DNA of 19,589 bases from Thermoplasmata archaeon (GCA_021845155.1 JAKBSB010000005.1:1-19589), one strand, 5' to 3'. Shown: positions 7,370 through 15,552, counted from the stretch's first letter. The notes: a model not told the origin generated them from the sequence alone. Numbers and translations are program-made.

Positions 7370-8047
7370 TCATGGAGACTGTTTTTTCACAGAACGTGTA
7401 TATTTACCTATGAGTTCTACAACCGGCATGAGGTTTGATGAATTCACAGTTACTGAGGCGAGTTGCGACAGCTCCTTCCTACCGGGATTGTATGCTATGG
7501 AGTAACCGGAAACCGAAAACATGGATGAATCGTCCATTGAATCACCTACCGAAACAGTGCTTTTTCTGTCAATTTCCAGCAGTTCCTGGAGATACATTAT
7601 GCTGATGTCCTTCCTCTTGTAGTTCACATTCATTATCCCTGTTGGCAGTATCATGCCATTTCCGTCAGTCATTATACTGTTTGCAAACACATAATGAAAT
7701 TTCTCCATTCTATCGATCTCATCAGCAAGCCATGAGAGTCCCCCGGAAACAATGGCTACCCTGTGCCCCTCCCTTTTTAATCTGCCAATACTTTCCGCCA
7801 GATCTGATCTCAATTTTATGCCCGCCAGTATGGATTTGATCATGGACAAGGGAACTTTTCCCAGCTTTCTGATCCACAGCGATACATCTTTCTCCATGAA
7901 CTCCTCGTATGTGATCAATCCCCTGTTGAAAAGGGAGATATTATCCCTGTTGTCGACTCCAATATTTCTGTGTACATACTCCCAGCTGCTCGGGTATTCA
8001 GTAAGTACACCATCCATGTCAAATACAATCAGCAATCCCTGTTTCAT
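7370..8047 (-). CDS. HAD-superfamily phosphatase, SerB-like
   Basis: The 225-residue protein has all four HAD motifs: the nucleophile and acid-base aspartates D10 and D12 in VFDMDGVLT; motif II serine S101 in VAIVSGG; a motif III lysine near residues 144-146 (NYKRKD); and the acidic motif IV GDSMDD (168-173). A helical cap lies between motifs I and II (residues 18-80). This layout is the subclass-IB type that includes phosphoserine phosphatase, the last step of serine synthesis from 3-phosphoglycerate. The exact substrate cannot be read from the sequence, so other small phosphate esters are possible. It lies 12 bases after proS and is probably co-transcribed with it. GGAG directly abuts the ATG, which is too close for a standard ribosome site. 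Confidence 0.85.
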   Translation of the reverse strand: MKQGLLIVFDMDGVLTEYPSSWEYVHRNIGVDNRDNISLFNRGLITYEEFMEKDVSLWIRKLGKVPLSMIKSILAGIKLRSDLAESIGRLKREGHRVAIVSGGLSWLADEIDRMEKFHYVFANSIMTDGNGMILPTGIMNVNYKRKDISIMYLQELLEIDRKSTVSVGDSMDDSSMFSVSGYSIAYNPGRKELSQLASVTVNSSNLMPVVELIGKYTRSVKKQSP

Positions 8048-8059
8048 CTCCGTTGCAGG

Positions 8060-9463
8060 TCAGTATGTCCTTGCGAATATCCCTGTCGTACCATTCCGTC
8101 CACACACTATGCATTTTCCGGTTTCTGTACTTTCCTGGTTCAGTCCCAGGCATGCCATCTCGGTCTGTTCCTCTATTTTTCTTGAACATTCCTCACTTCC
8201 GCACCAGATTGCTTTTACGATCTTTTCAAGATCTTTTATATCATCAATTTTAGCTGCATTCACTGTGAGTTCTCTCATTGTTGAAGCTGCCCTTTGAGTC
8301 AGGGTCTCCTTTATTGAATTCATCATTTCACTTAAACTTTCGAAAAATTCCTCATATTTCATGGTTTTTTTACCACTTTCTGACCTCAACGAAACAGTAA
8401 TGTGTGAATTCTCGACCTCTCTTGCACCAATTTCTATCCTCATGGGAACCCCTCTCATCTCCCAGTCATTGTATTTGTATCCCGGAGTATAGGCATCCCT
8501 GTTGTCCATCTTCACCCTGTAGCCCATATCCATGAGTTTATTCAGTATCCCTACACCGTAGCTGGCCACATCCATCTTCTTTGACGGAATGGGCACTATT
8601 ATAATCTGGATAGGAGCAATATCCGGGGGAAATATGAGTCCAGTGTCGTCACCGTGTATGGATATTACTGCTGCCAGCAGACGTTCACTCATGCCAAATG
8701 TCGTCTGGGAAACATATTCGTGGCTCCCGTCGTCCAGTGCATATGTTATGTTGTAGTTTTTTGAGAAATTTGTGCCATACTGGTGTATTGTCCCTATCTG
8801 GAGAGATCTTCCACTGGGCATAACTGTATCAAAAGCAAGTGTGTACTTTGCTCCAGGAAACTTATCCCAGTCAGGTCTCTGGTTCACCAAATAAGGAAGA
8901 CATAGCATGTCTGTAAGTTTTTTCCAGATTGAGAGATATTCCGACATCTGTCTTTCAGCATCTTCATATGTTGCATGGGCAGTATGAGCCTCAAAAAAGT
9001 GAATTTCACGTATTCTGATGAATGATCGGGTATGTTTTGTTTCATACCTGTACACGTTTACGATCTGGTATACCTTAAGAGGAAGATCCGTGTGGGACCT
9101 TACCCACAGGGAAAACATGGGGTATATTGCCGCCTCACTCGTGGGTCTCATGGCCATGTCCTCCTCCAGTTTGTCACTCCCACCCTTTGTGATCCAGAAG
9201 AGCTCGTTTTCGAATCCCTTCACATGCTCAAATTCAACCATAAGCTGTCCTCTAGTTATCAGGACTGGAAAACTTACTTCCTGAAAATCCATGCTATCCA
9301 CGTATTTCCTTGTTAGATTGTCAATCAGCTGCATTGCCTTAAGTCCGTATGGCATCCATACATTCATTCCCTTTACTGGATAACGCTTATCGCTGAGGCC
9401 ACTTATATCGATAATTTCATTATACCACTCACTGAAATTCACTTTTTTGTTTTCCATGTGCAT
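8060..9463 (-). CDS. proS: Prolyl-tRNA synthetase, archaeal/eukaryotic type
   Basis: This cytoplasmic class II synthetase charges tRNA-Pro. The 467-residue product carries the class II core: a MRPTSEAAIYPMF segment typical of ProRS, motif 2 (NVYRYETKHTRSFIRIREIHFFEAH) and motif 3 (TTFGMSERLLAAVI). An anticodon-binding domain follows (IQIIIVPIP onward). The C-terminal domain of the archaeal/eukaryotic form has four zinc-ligand cysteines (WCGSEEC and CIVCGRNG) and ends in the characteristic Tyr (GIFARTY). The bacterial-type editing insertion is absent, as expected. Two ATGs are possible, 9463 and 9457. The TATA-like box at 9482-9490 is 23 and 29 bases upstream of them, so they cannot be separated. 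The phosphatase gene follows closely in the same direction. Confidence 0.96.
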   Translation of the reverse strand: MHMENKKVNFSEWYNEIIDISGLSDKRYPVKGMNVWMPYGLKAMQLIDNLTRKYVDSMDFQEVSFPVLITRGQLMVEFEHVKGFENELFWITKGGSDKLEEDMAMRPTSEAAIYPMFSLWVRSHTDLPLKVYQIVNVYRYETKHTRSFIRIREIHFFEAHTAHATYEDAERQMSEYLSIWKKLTDMLCLPYLVNQRPDWDKFPGAKYTLAFDTVMPSGRSLQIGTIHQYGTNFSKNYNITYALDDGSHEYVSQTTFGMSERLLAAVISIHGDDTGLIFPPDIAPIQIIIVPIPSKKMDVASYGVGILNKLMDMGYRVKMDNRDAYTPGYKYNDWEMRGVPMRIEIGAREVENSHITVSLRSESGKKTMKYEEFFESLSEMMNSIKETLTQRAASTMRELTVNAAKIDDIKDLEKIVKAIWCGSEECSRKIEEQTEMACLGLNQESTETGKCIVCGRNGTTGIFARTY

Positions 9464-9481
9464 TTCGAGTATTTAAAATCC

Positions 9482-9490
9482 GTATAAAAC
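9482..9490 (-). promoter_or_regulatory. TATA-like box for proS
   Basis: On the minus strand it reads GTTTTATAC, centred 23 bases before the ATG at 9463 and 29 before that at 9457. There is no Shine-Dalgarno site, so a leaderless message is likely. A second A/T element (9471-9479) is too close to the ATG to act as the TATA box. Confidence 0.38.
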
Positions 9491-9612
9491 GTTTTGATTC
9501 CACAAACCATTTAGCGTACTGACATTTATCAATTAATACCTTTACTTCTATTCATCAGTAGGATATCTGCGTGGTAGGGTAAAGCATAAAAAATATTGAT
9601 TCTGCATTCTGA

Positions 9613-9623
9613 AAAATATAAAT
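9613..9623 (+). promoter_or_regulatory. Strong TATA box for the polyaspartate micropeptide
   Basis: The element AAAATATAAAT is preceded by a purine-rich stretch (CTGAAA) that could serve as a BRE. A start of transcription about 26 bases downstream (near 9644) would give a leader of about 19 bases containing the GGAGGTG ribosome site at 9650-9656. This is the most consensus-like promoter in the window. Confidence 0.58.
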
Positions 9624-9662
9624 ATGTGATATCATTAGCATCAGTCATGGGAGGTGCATCAA

Positions 9663-9734
9663 ATGGTCAGTTTCAAGAGACGTGATTATGATGATGACGA
9701 TGATGACAGCGATGATGACGATGATGAACTTTAA
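9663..9734 (+). CDS. 23-residue polyaspartate micropeptide
   Basis: This very short reading frame encodes 23 residues: a basic start MVSFKRRDY, then a block of six Asp, a Ser, five Asp, and a final Glu-Leu. Twelve of the 23 residues are Asp. The evidence that it is a real gene is its surroundings: a good TATA box (9613-9623), a perfect GGAGGTG Shine-Dalgarno site (9650-9656) six bases before the ATG, and a T-rich tract directly after the stop. This is a complete transcription unit placed between divergent genes. I do not recognise the family. A highly charged peptide like this could bind metal ions or basic proteins such as ribosomal or chromatin proteins, but that is speculation. Alternatively the frame could be a leader for regulation. 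Confidence 0.6.
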   Translation: MVSFKRRDYDDDDDDSDDDDDEL

Positions 9735-9738
9735 CTAA

Positions 9739-9766
9739 TTTTATTCCATTTTTCTCTTTTAGTTTT
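9739..9766 (+). terminator. T-rich terminator after the micropeptide
   Basis: About 20 of 28 bases are T, in runs of four and five, beginning five bases after the micropeptide stop codon. Such oligo-T stretches are the usual archaeal termination signal. No stable hairpin precedes it. Confidence 0.48.
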
Positions 9767-10081
9767 CATTGGGTAGTACCGTGACTGCCTCTATCGGAAC
9801 ATTTGGTATTTATTTGTGGGAATGAGAGATTCTCTTTTTTGATAAGAGCATGACCTGGTTCTCTTCACCCTGGGTGATTCAATTTCTGGCCATATAGGGT
9901 ATTGACCTTCGGCTTTGCGTACACAACCGGATGAAAAATAAATTAACTATGTCCTGCATATCCCATTACGGCTGAACATAGACCATTAAATGTTGACCAG
10001 TGGATATCCCTGGCAAGATCGTCAATAGTAGAGATATATTACGATCAATCAGCTTCCAGCGCTCTTAGCCAGAATTTATCC
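9767..10081. other. Gene-free stretch before the nuclease gene
   Basis: No confident gene is seen here. Two A/T elements could be promoters for the nuclease gene: AAAAATAAATTA at 9934-9945, and ATATATTA at 10034-10041, which is 45 bases before the TTG start. The nuclease frame itself is open back to a TAA at 9944-9946 with no ATG, GTG or TTG in frame before 10082. A short dyad AGAGAT/TCTCT followed by six T lies at about 9825-9840. Confidence 0.35.
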
Positions 10082-11398
10082 TTGGAAAAGGGGCAGCAGC
10101 GTGAATGGTTCGGTGTAACTGATCTTGTAAACCCGGTCAGAAAATACTATGAGATCATGAAACCCGGGGTGCCAGAAGATGCTGAAGTAATTGAGAAATT
10201 CAGGCATGGAAATGATGTTCATGAGATGATGTTTTCCTGGATCAGGCACTTTGCACCGAAAGCAATACGTGAAGAAGAGGTAAATGGAGAGGCTGTGGGA
10301 CTTCACGGTGTCAGGGGGAGGTTAGATTTCCGCATTGACAACCATATAATAGAATTCAAGACCACTTCCCACGACATAAACAGCGAAACTGATGTGCTTT
10401 CGAGAAACCCCCAGGATTTGGAGCAACTTGTGTTTTATGCGGCCCTTTCCTCCAGGACTGAAGAGGAACATTACCTTGTTTACCATGAACAGGATCATGA
10501 TGAACCTTTCAGGGCTTTCACCGTAAAGATCAGAGAAGATGCGGACACTCTTGGATTTGTTAAACAGAGATTGAGAAATATGGTGGAATCAATCCAGGAT
10601 TCCGATCCCAGTTCACTTGGGAGATGCAGGTATTTTCAATATGGATGCAAATTCAGCACCAACAACATTTGCAGTTGCGGTATGCTCCCTTCCCTGGATC
10701 CTTCCTTCCTGATTCATCATGTAAAAATTCAACGCAACCGTGATCTGGAGAGAAAACTGGAAGATGGAAGAGCCAATGCCTCTTTCACATGGATAGGCAG
10801 CTTTTCCCTCTGGGATCTCCTGATTCCTAAGAGAGTATATCTAAATCGGAAGGGACTTCTTGAACCTGATGAGGACACAGAATCAGTAATGCCTGATGAA
10901 ACCATGGCTATGATCAGCAATGCCGTATATAATTCAGGAATGTACAGGGAAAGGCGAGAGATCAGGATCAATGAAAGATCGCTCGGATATGTTCCCATCA
11001 TTTCGCTTATGCCTATCCCGGAAGATCACAGGACAACCTTTGAAAGACTCTATCCAGCGCTTGTCCGGGTTTATGGCTATGAACCAGAGAAAATTTCAGT
11101 TTCCACCATATCCCCCTTTTACATCCTGAGGCTGGCAATGATATGCTGCCTGTCCGGTTCAGATACCGGATACCTGCTCATTGGATTCAAGAACAACCGG
11201 GAAGTTGTAAAATGCTACAGGGTAAGATTCAGGGATCTTCCGTTGCTGAAAGAGAGAATCCTGGAAAGAATACAGGAGATTGAATATTCCATTGCTTCCG
11301 ACAAAACTGACATTCTCCCTGACTGCCCTTCCTTTGTCCAGAACAACTGCGGTAAAACATGCCTGTGCAGGGCTCCCACGACATCAAATCGTGAATAA
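10082..11398 (+). CDS. RecB/Cas4-like PD-(D/E)XK nuclease with a second degenerate half
   Basis: Residues 1-200 look like a RecB/Cas4-family nuclease: a VTDLVNPVRKYYE opening (family pattern TDL..CPRK.YYE), H47 in a G-x3-H motif, D82 in GRLDF, E91-F-K93 in IIEFKTT, and Q115-x3-Y119. A cysteine cluster follows (C182, C189, C197, C199), suggesting an iron-sulphur or zinc site. The N-terminal cysteine usual in Cas4 is absent. Residues 230-430 repeat this plan without catalytic residues (FSLWDLLIPKRVYL opening, a YLL strand, and a closing cluster C415, C423, C427, C429), so the protein appears to be a tandem duplication. The start is a TTG with no ribosome site, and the frame is open upstream, so the true N terminus is uncertain. 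No cas genes or CRISPR arrays are nearby. A role in DNA repair is inference. Confidence 0.78.
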   Translation: MEKGQQREWFGVTDLVNPVRKYYEIMKPGVPEDAEVIEKFRHGNDVHEMMFSWIRHFAPKAIREEEVNGEAVGLHGVRGRLDFRIDNHIIEFKTTSHDINSETDVLSRNPQDLEQLVFYAALSSRTEEEHYLVYHEQDHDEPFRAFTVKIREDADTLGFVKQRLRNMVESIQDSDPSSLGRCRYFQYGCKFSTNNICSCGMLPSLDPSFLIHHVKIQRNRDLERKLEDGRANASFTWIGSFSLWDLLIPKRVYLNRKGLLEPDEDTESVMPDETMAMISNAVYNSGMYRERREIRINERSLGYVPIISLMPIPEDHRTTFERLYPALVRVYGYEPEKISVSTISPFYILRLAMICCLSGSDTGYLLIGFKNNREVVKCYRVRFRDLPLLKERILERIQEIEYSIASDKTDILPDCPSFVQNNCGKTCLCRAPTTSNRE

Positions 11399-11420
11399 AT
11401 AAGAATCTTCAGCATACCTT

Positions 11421-11439
11421 TTCTCCCTATCTGGGAGAA
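11421..11439. promoter_or_regulatory. Perfect 7-bp dyad just upstream of the flavoenzyme TATA box
   Basis: TTCTCCC and GGGAGAA are separated by five bases (TATCT). The dyad ends where the TATA-like box of the next gene begins, and it lies 22 bases after the nuclease stop. It could be a repressor operator over the BRE/TATA, or a hairpin terminator followed by the T-rich 11440-11451. Confidence 0.35.
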
Positions 11440-11446
11440 TTTATCT
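11439..11446 (+). promoter_or_regulatory. TATA-like box for the flavoenzyme gene
   Basis: AATTTATC is centred about 26 bases before the ATG at 11468, as expected for a leaderless message. A weak AAGG also occurs eight bases before the ATG. Confidence 0.35.
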
Positions 11447-11467
11447 ATTTTCACATAATAAGGTTGC

Positions 11468-12781
11468 ATGAATTTTATCGTTATCGGTGGAGGTGCGGCA
11501 GGCATGTCTGCGGCATCAAAAGCTAAACGCACTGATCCCTCCATCTCTGTAACCGTTCTTGAAAGCGGGAAGTATGTTTCCTATGCAGAATGCGGGATTC
11601 CATACTTTATTCAGGGACTGGTTCCCGATGCGGCCAGCCTTCTTCACTATCCCCTGACTGAATTCACCGTGAAGAGGGGAATCGATGTGCAGTCCGGAAT
11701 CAGGGTGGACGCACTGGACAGGGCCGAGAAGACCGTGGTCCTTCATGACGGTAGAAAAATGAAATATGACAAGCTCCTCATTTCGACCGGTGCAAGGGCA
11801 AATTTACCGGACGGGATGGGTATGAGGAATGTATTTGCAGTGAGGAGCCTCGAAAGCGGGGAATATGCAAAAAAAATAACCGAAAATAGCAATGACATTG
11901 CGATTGTGGGTGACGGAGTTCTTGGCCTGGAACTTGCATCTGCACTTCATGAACATGGTAAGCAGGTCACACTTATTTCCAAACATTCCAGAATTCTCCA
12001 GAAACTCGACGATGACATAGGAATACATGTTGACAGGGAATTTTCTTCAAAAATAGATGTTGTCAGAAATTCAATGGTGAGCAAGATCACGGAAAAAGAT
12101 GATCATGGGCTTAACATAGAGACCACGACAGGCAATCTGGAAGCGGATGCAGTTATTTTTGCGGTGGGAATAACACCCAATGTGGATCTTGCGAGAGTGG
12201 CGGGCCTTGAATTATTCATGGATAAAGTGATACTGGTTAACAGATCAATGCAGACCTCAGACCCTGACATCTATGCTGCAGGAGATGTAGCCACAACCAC
12301 TGACCTTGTAACTGGAACCACTGACTGGCAGCCACTGGCCCAGGTTGCAAACAAAATGGGGAGAGTGGCTGGTTCCTGCATATCAGGTAAGCCAATGGAA
12401 TTCCCTGGATCTCTGGGCACCACACTTGTGAAGATTCTTGATCTCGAGGTTGGGTTCACAGGATTAAACAGCAGAGAACTTAAAAGGAATGGTATAGAGT
12501 TCAGGGAGACAATGGTTAAGGCAAAGAGCAGAGCTGGTTATTATCCCGGTGCCGAAGATGTTTATGTCAAGATCCTCATCTCTAAGGAAGACGACAGGAT
12601 TCTCGGTGGGCAGATAGTATCACGGGACTCAGGTGCCTGGAGACTGAATGCTCTTGCAATGGCAATTCAGGGAGGTTTCACCGTGGAAGATCTGTTCTAT
12701 GGGGATCTTGGATATTCACCACCATTTGGCCCAGTATGGGACCCGATAATAATAGCAGCCAGTGTCTCAATGAGGGATTAG
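11468..12781 (+). CDS. CoA-disulfide reductase / NADH oxidase family flavoprotein
   Basis: This 437-residue FAD- and NAD(P)H-dependent oxidoreductase has the two-dinucleotide-binding-domain fold. Visible motifs are the FAD site IGGGAAGMSAA at the N terminus, the redox cysteine C42 in SYAECGIPYF (the single-cysteine signature of CoA-disulfide reductases and NADH oxidases/peroxidases), the NAD(P)H site IVGDGVLGLE (from residue 146), the second FAD motif DIYAAGDVA (267-275), and a C-terminal dimerisation domain ending in the family's SPPFGPVWDP segment. The enzyme may reduce CoA disulfide or oxygen, or act on sulfur compounds; the sequence does not decide which. The Lhr-type helicase gene starts five bases after its stop, so the two are co-transcribed. 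The functional link between them is not obvious. Confidence 0.9.
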   Translation: MNFIVIGGGAAGMSAASKAKRTDPSISVTVLESGKYVSYAECGIPYFIQGLVPDAASLLHYPLTEFTVKRGIDVQSGIRVDALDRAEKTVVLHDGRKMKYDKLLISTGARANLPDGMGMRNVFAVRSLESGEYAKKITENSNDIAIVGDGVLGLELASALHEHGKQVTLISKHSRILQKLDDDIGIHVDREFSSKIDVVRNSMVSKITEKDDHGLNIETTTGNLEADAVIFAVGITPNVDLARVAGLELFMDKVILVNRSMQTSDPDIYAAGDVATTTDLVTGTTDWQPLAQVANKMGRVAGSCISGKPMEFPGSLGTTLVKILDLEVGFTGLNSRELKRNGIEFRETMVKAKSRAGYYPGAEDVYVKILISKEDDRILGGQIVSRDSGAWRLNALAMAIQGGFTVEDLFYGDLGYSPPFGPVWDPIIIAASVSMRD

Positions 12782-12786
12782 AAAGC

Positions 12787-15510
12787 ATGGAAGGGACTGT
12801 CAGCGAATCACTGGACCTTCTTCATCCAGAAGTAAGGGGCATGATTGAGAAGCTTGGGATAGGAAAGCTTACTGAGGCCCAGGAAAAATTGATACCACAC
12901 GTGCTTGCCGGGGAGAACGCTCTCCTGGTTTCACCAACCGGTACCGGAAAAACTGAAGCGGTCATGCTCCCTCTGTTCAGCAGGTTACTCTGGGAAAAAC
13001 CGCGTCAGATTTCAACTTTATTTGTAACCCCCCTGAGGGCACTTAACCGTGATATGGTATCAAGACTCATAAGGTACGGCGATCTTCTTGGTTTAAGGGT
13101 TCAGGTAAGGCACAGTGATATATCTCTTTCTGAAAGAAGAAAAATAGTGGTTGATCCGGCGGACATACTTGTAACCACACCGGAATCACTTCAGATACTT
13201 CTCAATGGGAAAAGATTGAGGGAGGTCATTTCAAGCCTGAAATATGTCGTAGTCGACGAGTTGCATGAGACAGCCCAGAATGAGAGAGGTTCGCAGTTTG
13301 CAATTGGCCTGTCGAGACTGCGTGAAATTTGCGGTGATTTCCAGCTTATCGGACTCTCTGCTACTGTTGGAAATCCTGGGGAACTTGCCAGGTATCTGTC
13401 TCCGTTGAAGGATGCTGTGATCGTTTCCGCCACACCAAGGAAGATCATGGATATAAATGTCCTGATACCTGAAAAAGCTCCACCGGATGCATCCGAGAAA
13501 ATGGGTTGTGAAGACGATTATGCCGGATCAATTCTGCATATCTGGAACCTGATCAACAGCCATAAAGGAACACTGGTCTTTGTAAACACAAGAAGTGTTG
13601 CGGAGGATATAGCGTTCAGGCTGAAGATGTATTTTGGCGATATACCTGTACATGTTCACCACGGTTCCCTTTCCAGGGATGCCAGAGAAACAGCGGAGAC
13701 CAGTTTCAAACGCGGAGACCTGAAGGCACTTATATGCACCTCCTCACTGGAACTTGGTATCGACATAGGTTCTGCAGACCTTGTGATCCAGTTCAATTCC
13801 CCAAGACAGATAAACAAGCTCATCCAGAGAGTGGGAAGATCAGGGCACTGGATAGAGAAGATTTCAACAGGGGAGGTGGTCTGCAGCGACATAATTGAGC
13901 TGGAAGAGGCTTCAGCCATTATCTCCCACGTACAGGAAGGACACCTTGAGAACATTGCAATAAGGAAAAACTCTCTTGCCACTGTTGTAAATCAGGTAAT
14001 ATCGGAGATAAATATAAAGGGAAAAATTGATGCTGACAGTTTTTACACCACTGTTACAAACACCTATCCTTTCGGAACGCTTGAAAGGGATGAGTACGTT
14101 CGGACATTGGAATTTCTGGCCTCGACGGGTAAAATATGGTTCGAGAACAATGAGATCAGGAGGAGAAGAGGAATTTTAAACTATTATCTTGAGAATATAT
14201 CCATGATTCCCAGTGAGAAAAATTACAAGGTAATTGACATAATAAACAAGAAGTTCATAGGAACACTTGATGAACGATATGTAATAGATGAGATAGAACC
14301 GGGCAGCTATTTTGTAATCAAGGGATCTACATGGAGGACCATACGCCTTGACAGTGAGAAGATATTTGTTGAACCGTTTGCGACAGCAGCCATAGCTCCA
14401 AAATGGTCAGGTGAAGATATTCCTGTCCTGATGGATGTCACCACAAGGGTATCAGATAACCGGAAGATATCTCTTGTACCATCATTTGTGTCCCCCGGTT
14501 CTGTGGATCGGCTTAAGGAGTGGTATGGGTCCAGAAATGCCACAATGGAGAGGGTTGTGATTGAAACCAGGGGAGGAGAGAATATCATTCAGATTCTCCT
14601 TGGCACAAAGGGAAACTTTGCACTTGCCGAAATTCTGTCCCTCATTGTAACCTCAATTACAGGGGAAAGCGTGGAAATGGACTATTCACCTTATCACATA
14701 TATGTAAGAAGTTCAAGGAAAATCAACCCGGGTGAAATGGAGAGAATCATAAGGGGCATCGACCCTGGAAAGATTGAGGAATATGTGAAAAGCTCCGCAA
14801 GAAGGTCACGATTTTTCAGTGGAGTGTTCCTTTACGAGGCCAAGAAGTTCGGGGTTATAAGCAACGATGCGGATCTAAACAGGATAAGGTTTGAGAAGAT
14901 AGTTGACGCCTACAGGGAATCTCCACTTTTCAGCGATTCCATAAGAAAACTCGTATTTGATTATATGGATATGGATGCCCTTAAGGACTATCTTATCAGA
15001 ATCCAGAGGAATGAGATCCAGTTTGATGGCAGGGACGGGATTTCACCTGGATCCGAGGTGTTCCTCAGGCACTACTCAGAGAGAGTTGCTCCACTAAAGC
15101 CCACAAAGACAATACTTGATACTGTCAAGAAGAGACTCATGAATGAGGAGGTTACACTCTACTGCACTTCCTGTGGTAACGTGAGAACGCAGAAGATAAG
15201 GGAGATAAAGGGAATACGATGCCCTGCCTGCGGAAGCAGCCTTGTAGCGTCCCTTTCCCCCTTTGAAAGGGAAATGATGTATGATGAAAAAAACTATGAT
15301 GCAGCAAAGACGAGAAAGAGAGTATCCAAGAATGCACATCTCATAAGGGAGAGAGGGATGCAGGCAATCATTGTCCTGGCTGCCAGGGGCATCGGTCCGG
15401 AGACGGCCTCCAGGCTTCTGGAAGTGAGCTATTCCAGTGATGACGACATGATAAGATCCATTCTAACTGCAGAGATGGAGTTTGCCAAAAACAAGAGGTT
15501 CTGGGATTGA
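12787..15510 (+). CDS. lhr: Lhr-type superfamily 2 ATP-dependent helicase with C-terminal zinc ribbon
   Basis: This is a 907-residue DNA or RNA helicase of the Lhr (large helicase-related) family. Motifs: Q-motif-like LTEAQEKLIP, Walker A SPTGTGKT (49-56), motif Ia TPLRALNRD, Walker B DELH (157-160), motif III SAT (191-193), then in the second RecA domain LVFVNTR, CTSSLELGIDIG and motif VI QRVGRSGH (347-354). A winged helix and the Lhr-core region follow. Two CxxC pairs (C793/C796 and C812/C815) form a zinc ribbon near the C terminus, and the end (GIGPETASRLLE) is helix-hairpin-helix-like. The ATG at 12787 begins five bases after the flavoenzyme stop. An in-frame ATG at 12736 would overlap that gene by 46 bases and is less likely. 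Archaeal Lhr proteins are linked to DNA repair. Confidence 0.92.
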   Translation: MEGTVSESLDLLHPEVRGMIEKLGIGKLTEAQEKLIPHVLAGENALLVSPTGTGKTEAVMLPLFSRLLWEKPRQISTLFVTPLRALNRDMVSRLIRYGDLLGLRVQVRHSDISLSERRKIVVDPADILVTTPESLQILLNGKRLREVISSLKYVVVDELHETAQNERGSQFAIGLSRLREICGDFQLIGLSATVGNPGELARYLSPLKDAVIVSATPRKIMDINVLIPEKAPPDASEKMGCEDDYAGSILHIWNLINSHKGTLVFVNTRSVAEDIAFRLKMYFGDIPVHVHHGSLSRDARETAETSFKRGDLKALICTSSLELGIDIGSADLVIQFNSPRQINKLIQRVGRSGHWIEKISTGEVVCSDIIELEEASAIISHVQEGHLENIAIRKNSLATVVNQVISEINIKGKIDADSFYTTVTNTYPFGTLERDEYVRTLEFLASTGKIWFENNEIRRRRGILNYYLENISMIPSEKNYKVIDIINKKFIGTLDERYVIDEIEPGSYFVIKGSTWRTIRLDSEKIFVEPFATAAIAPKWSGEDIPVLMDVTTRVSDNRKISLVPSFVSPGSVDRLKEWYGSRNATMERVVIETRGGENIIQILLGTKGNFALAEILSLIVTSITGESVEMDYSPYHIYVRSSRKINPGEMERIIRGIDPGKIEEYVKSSARRSRFFSGVFLYEAKKFGVISNDADLNRIRFEKIVDAYRESPLFSDSIRKLVFDYMDMDALKDYLIRIQRNEIQFDGRDGISPGSEVFLRHYSERVAPLKPTKTILDTVKKRLMNEEVTLYCTSCGNVRTQKIREIKGIRCPACGSSLVASLSPFEREMMYDEKNYDAAKTRKRVSKNAHLIRERGMQAIIVLAARGIGPETASRLLEVSYSSDDDMIRSILTAEMEFAKNKRFWD

Positions 15511-15552
15511 ACCGAACCAAACGCCTGTAATTGGTTCATGCGACTATGCTAA

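Noticed and set aside
7752..8297. A 181-codon open frame on the plus strand
   Set aside because: It lies antisense across the phosphatase and proS genes, both of which have full motif sets.
10082..11398. Reading the nuclease as a CRISPR Cas4
   Set aside because: No cas1, cas2 or repeat array is in the window, the usual N-terminal cysteine is missing, and the protein is about twice the normal Cas4 length.
12736..12786. Upstream in-frame ATG for the Lhr-type helicase
   Set aside because: It would overlap the flavoenzyme gene by 46 bases and add residues encoded by that gene's conserved 3' end. The ATG at 12787 sits in the normal position.
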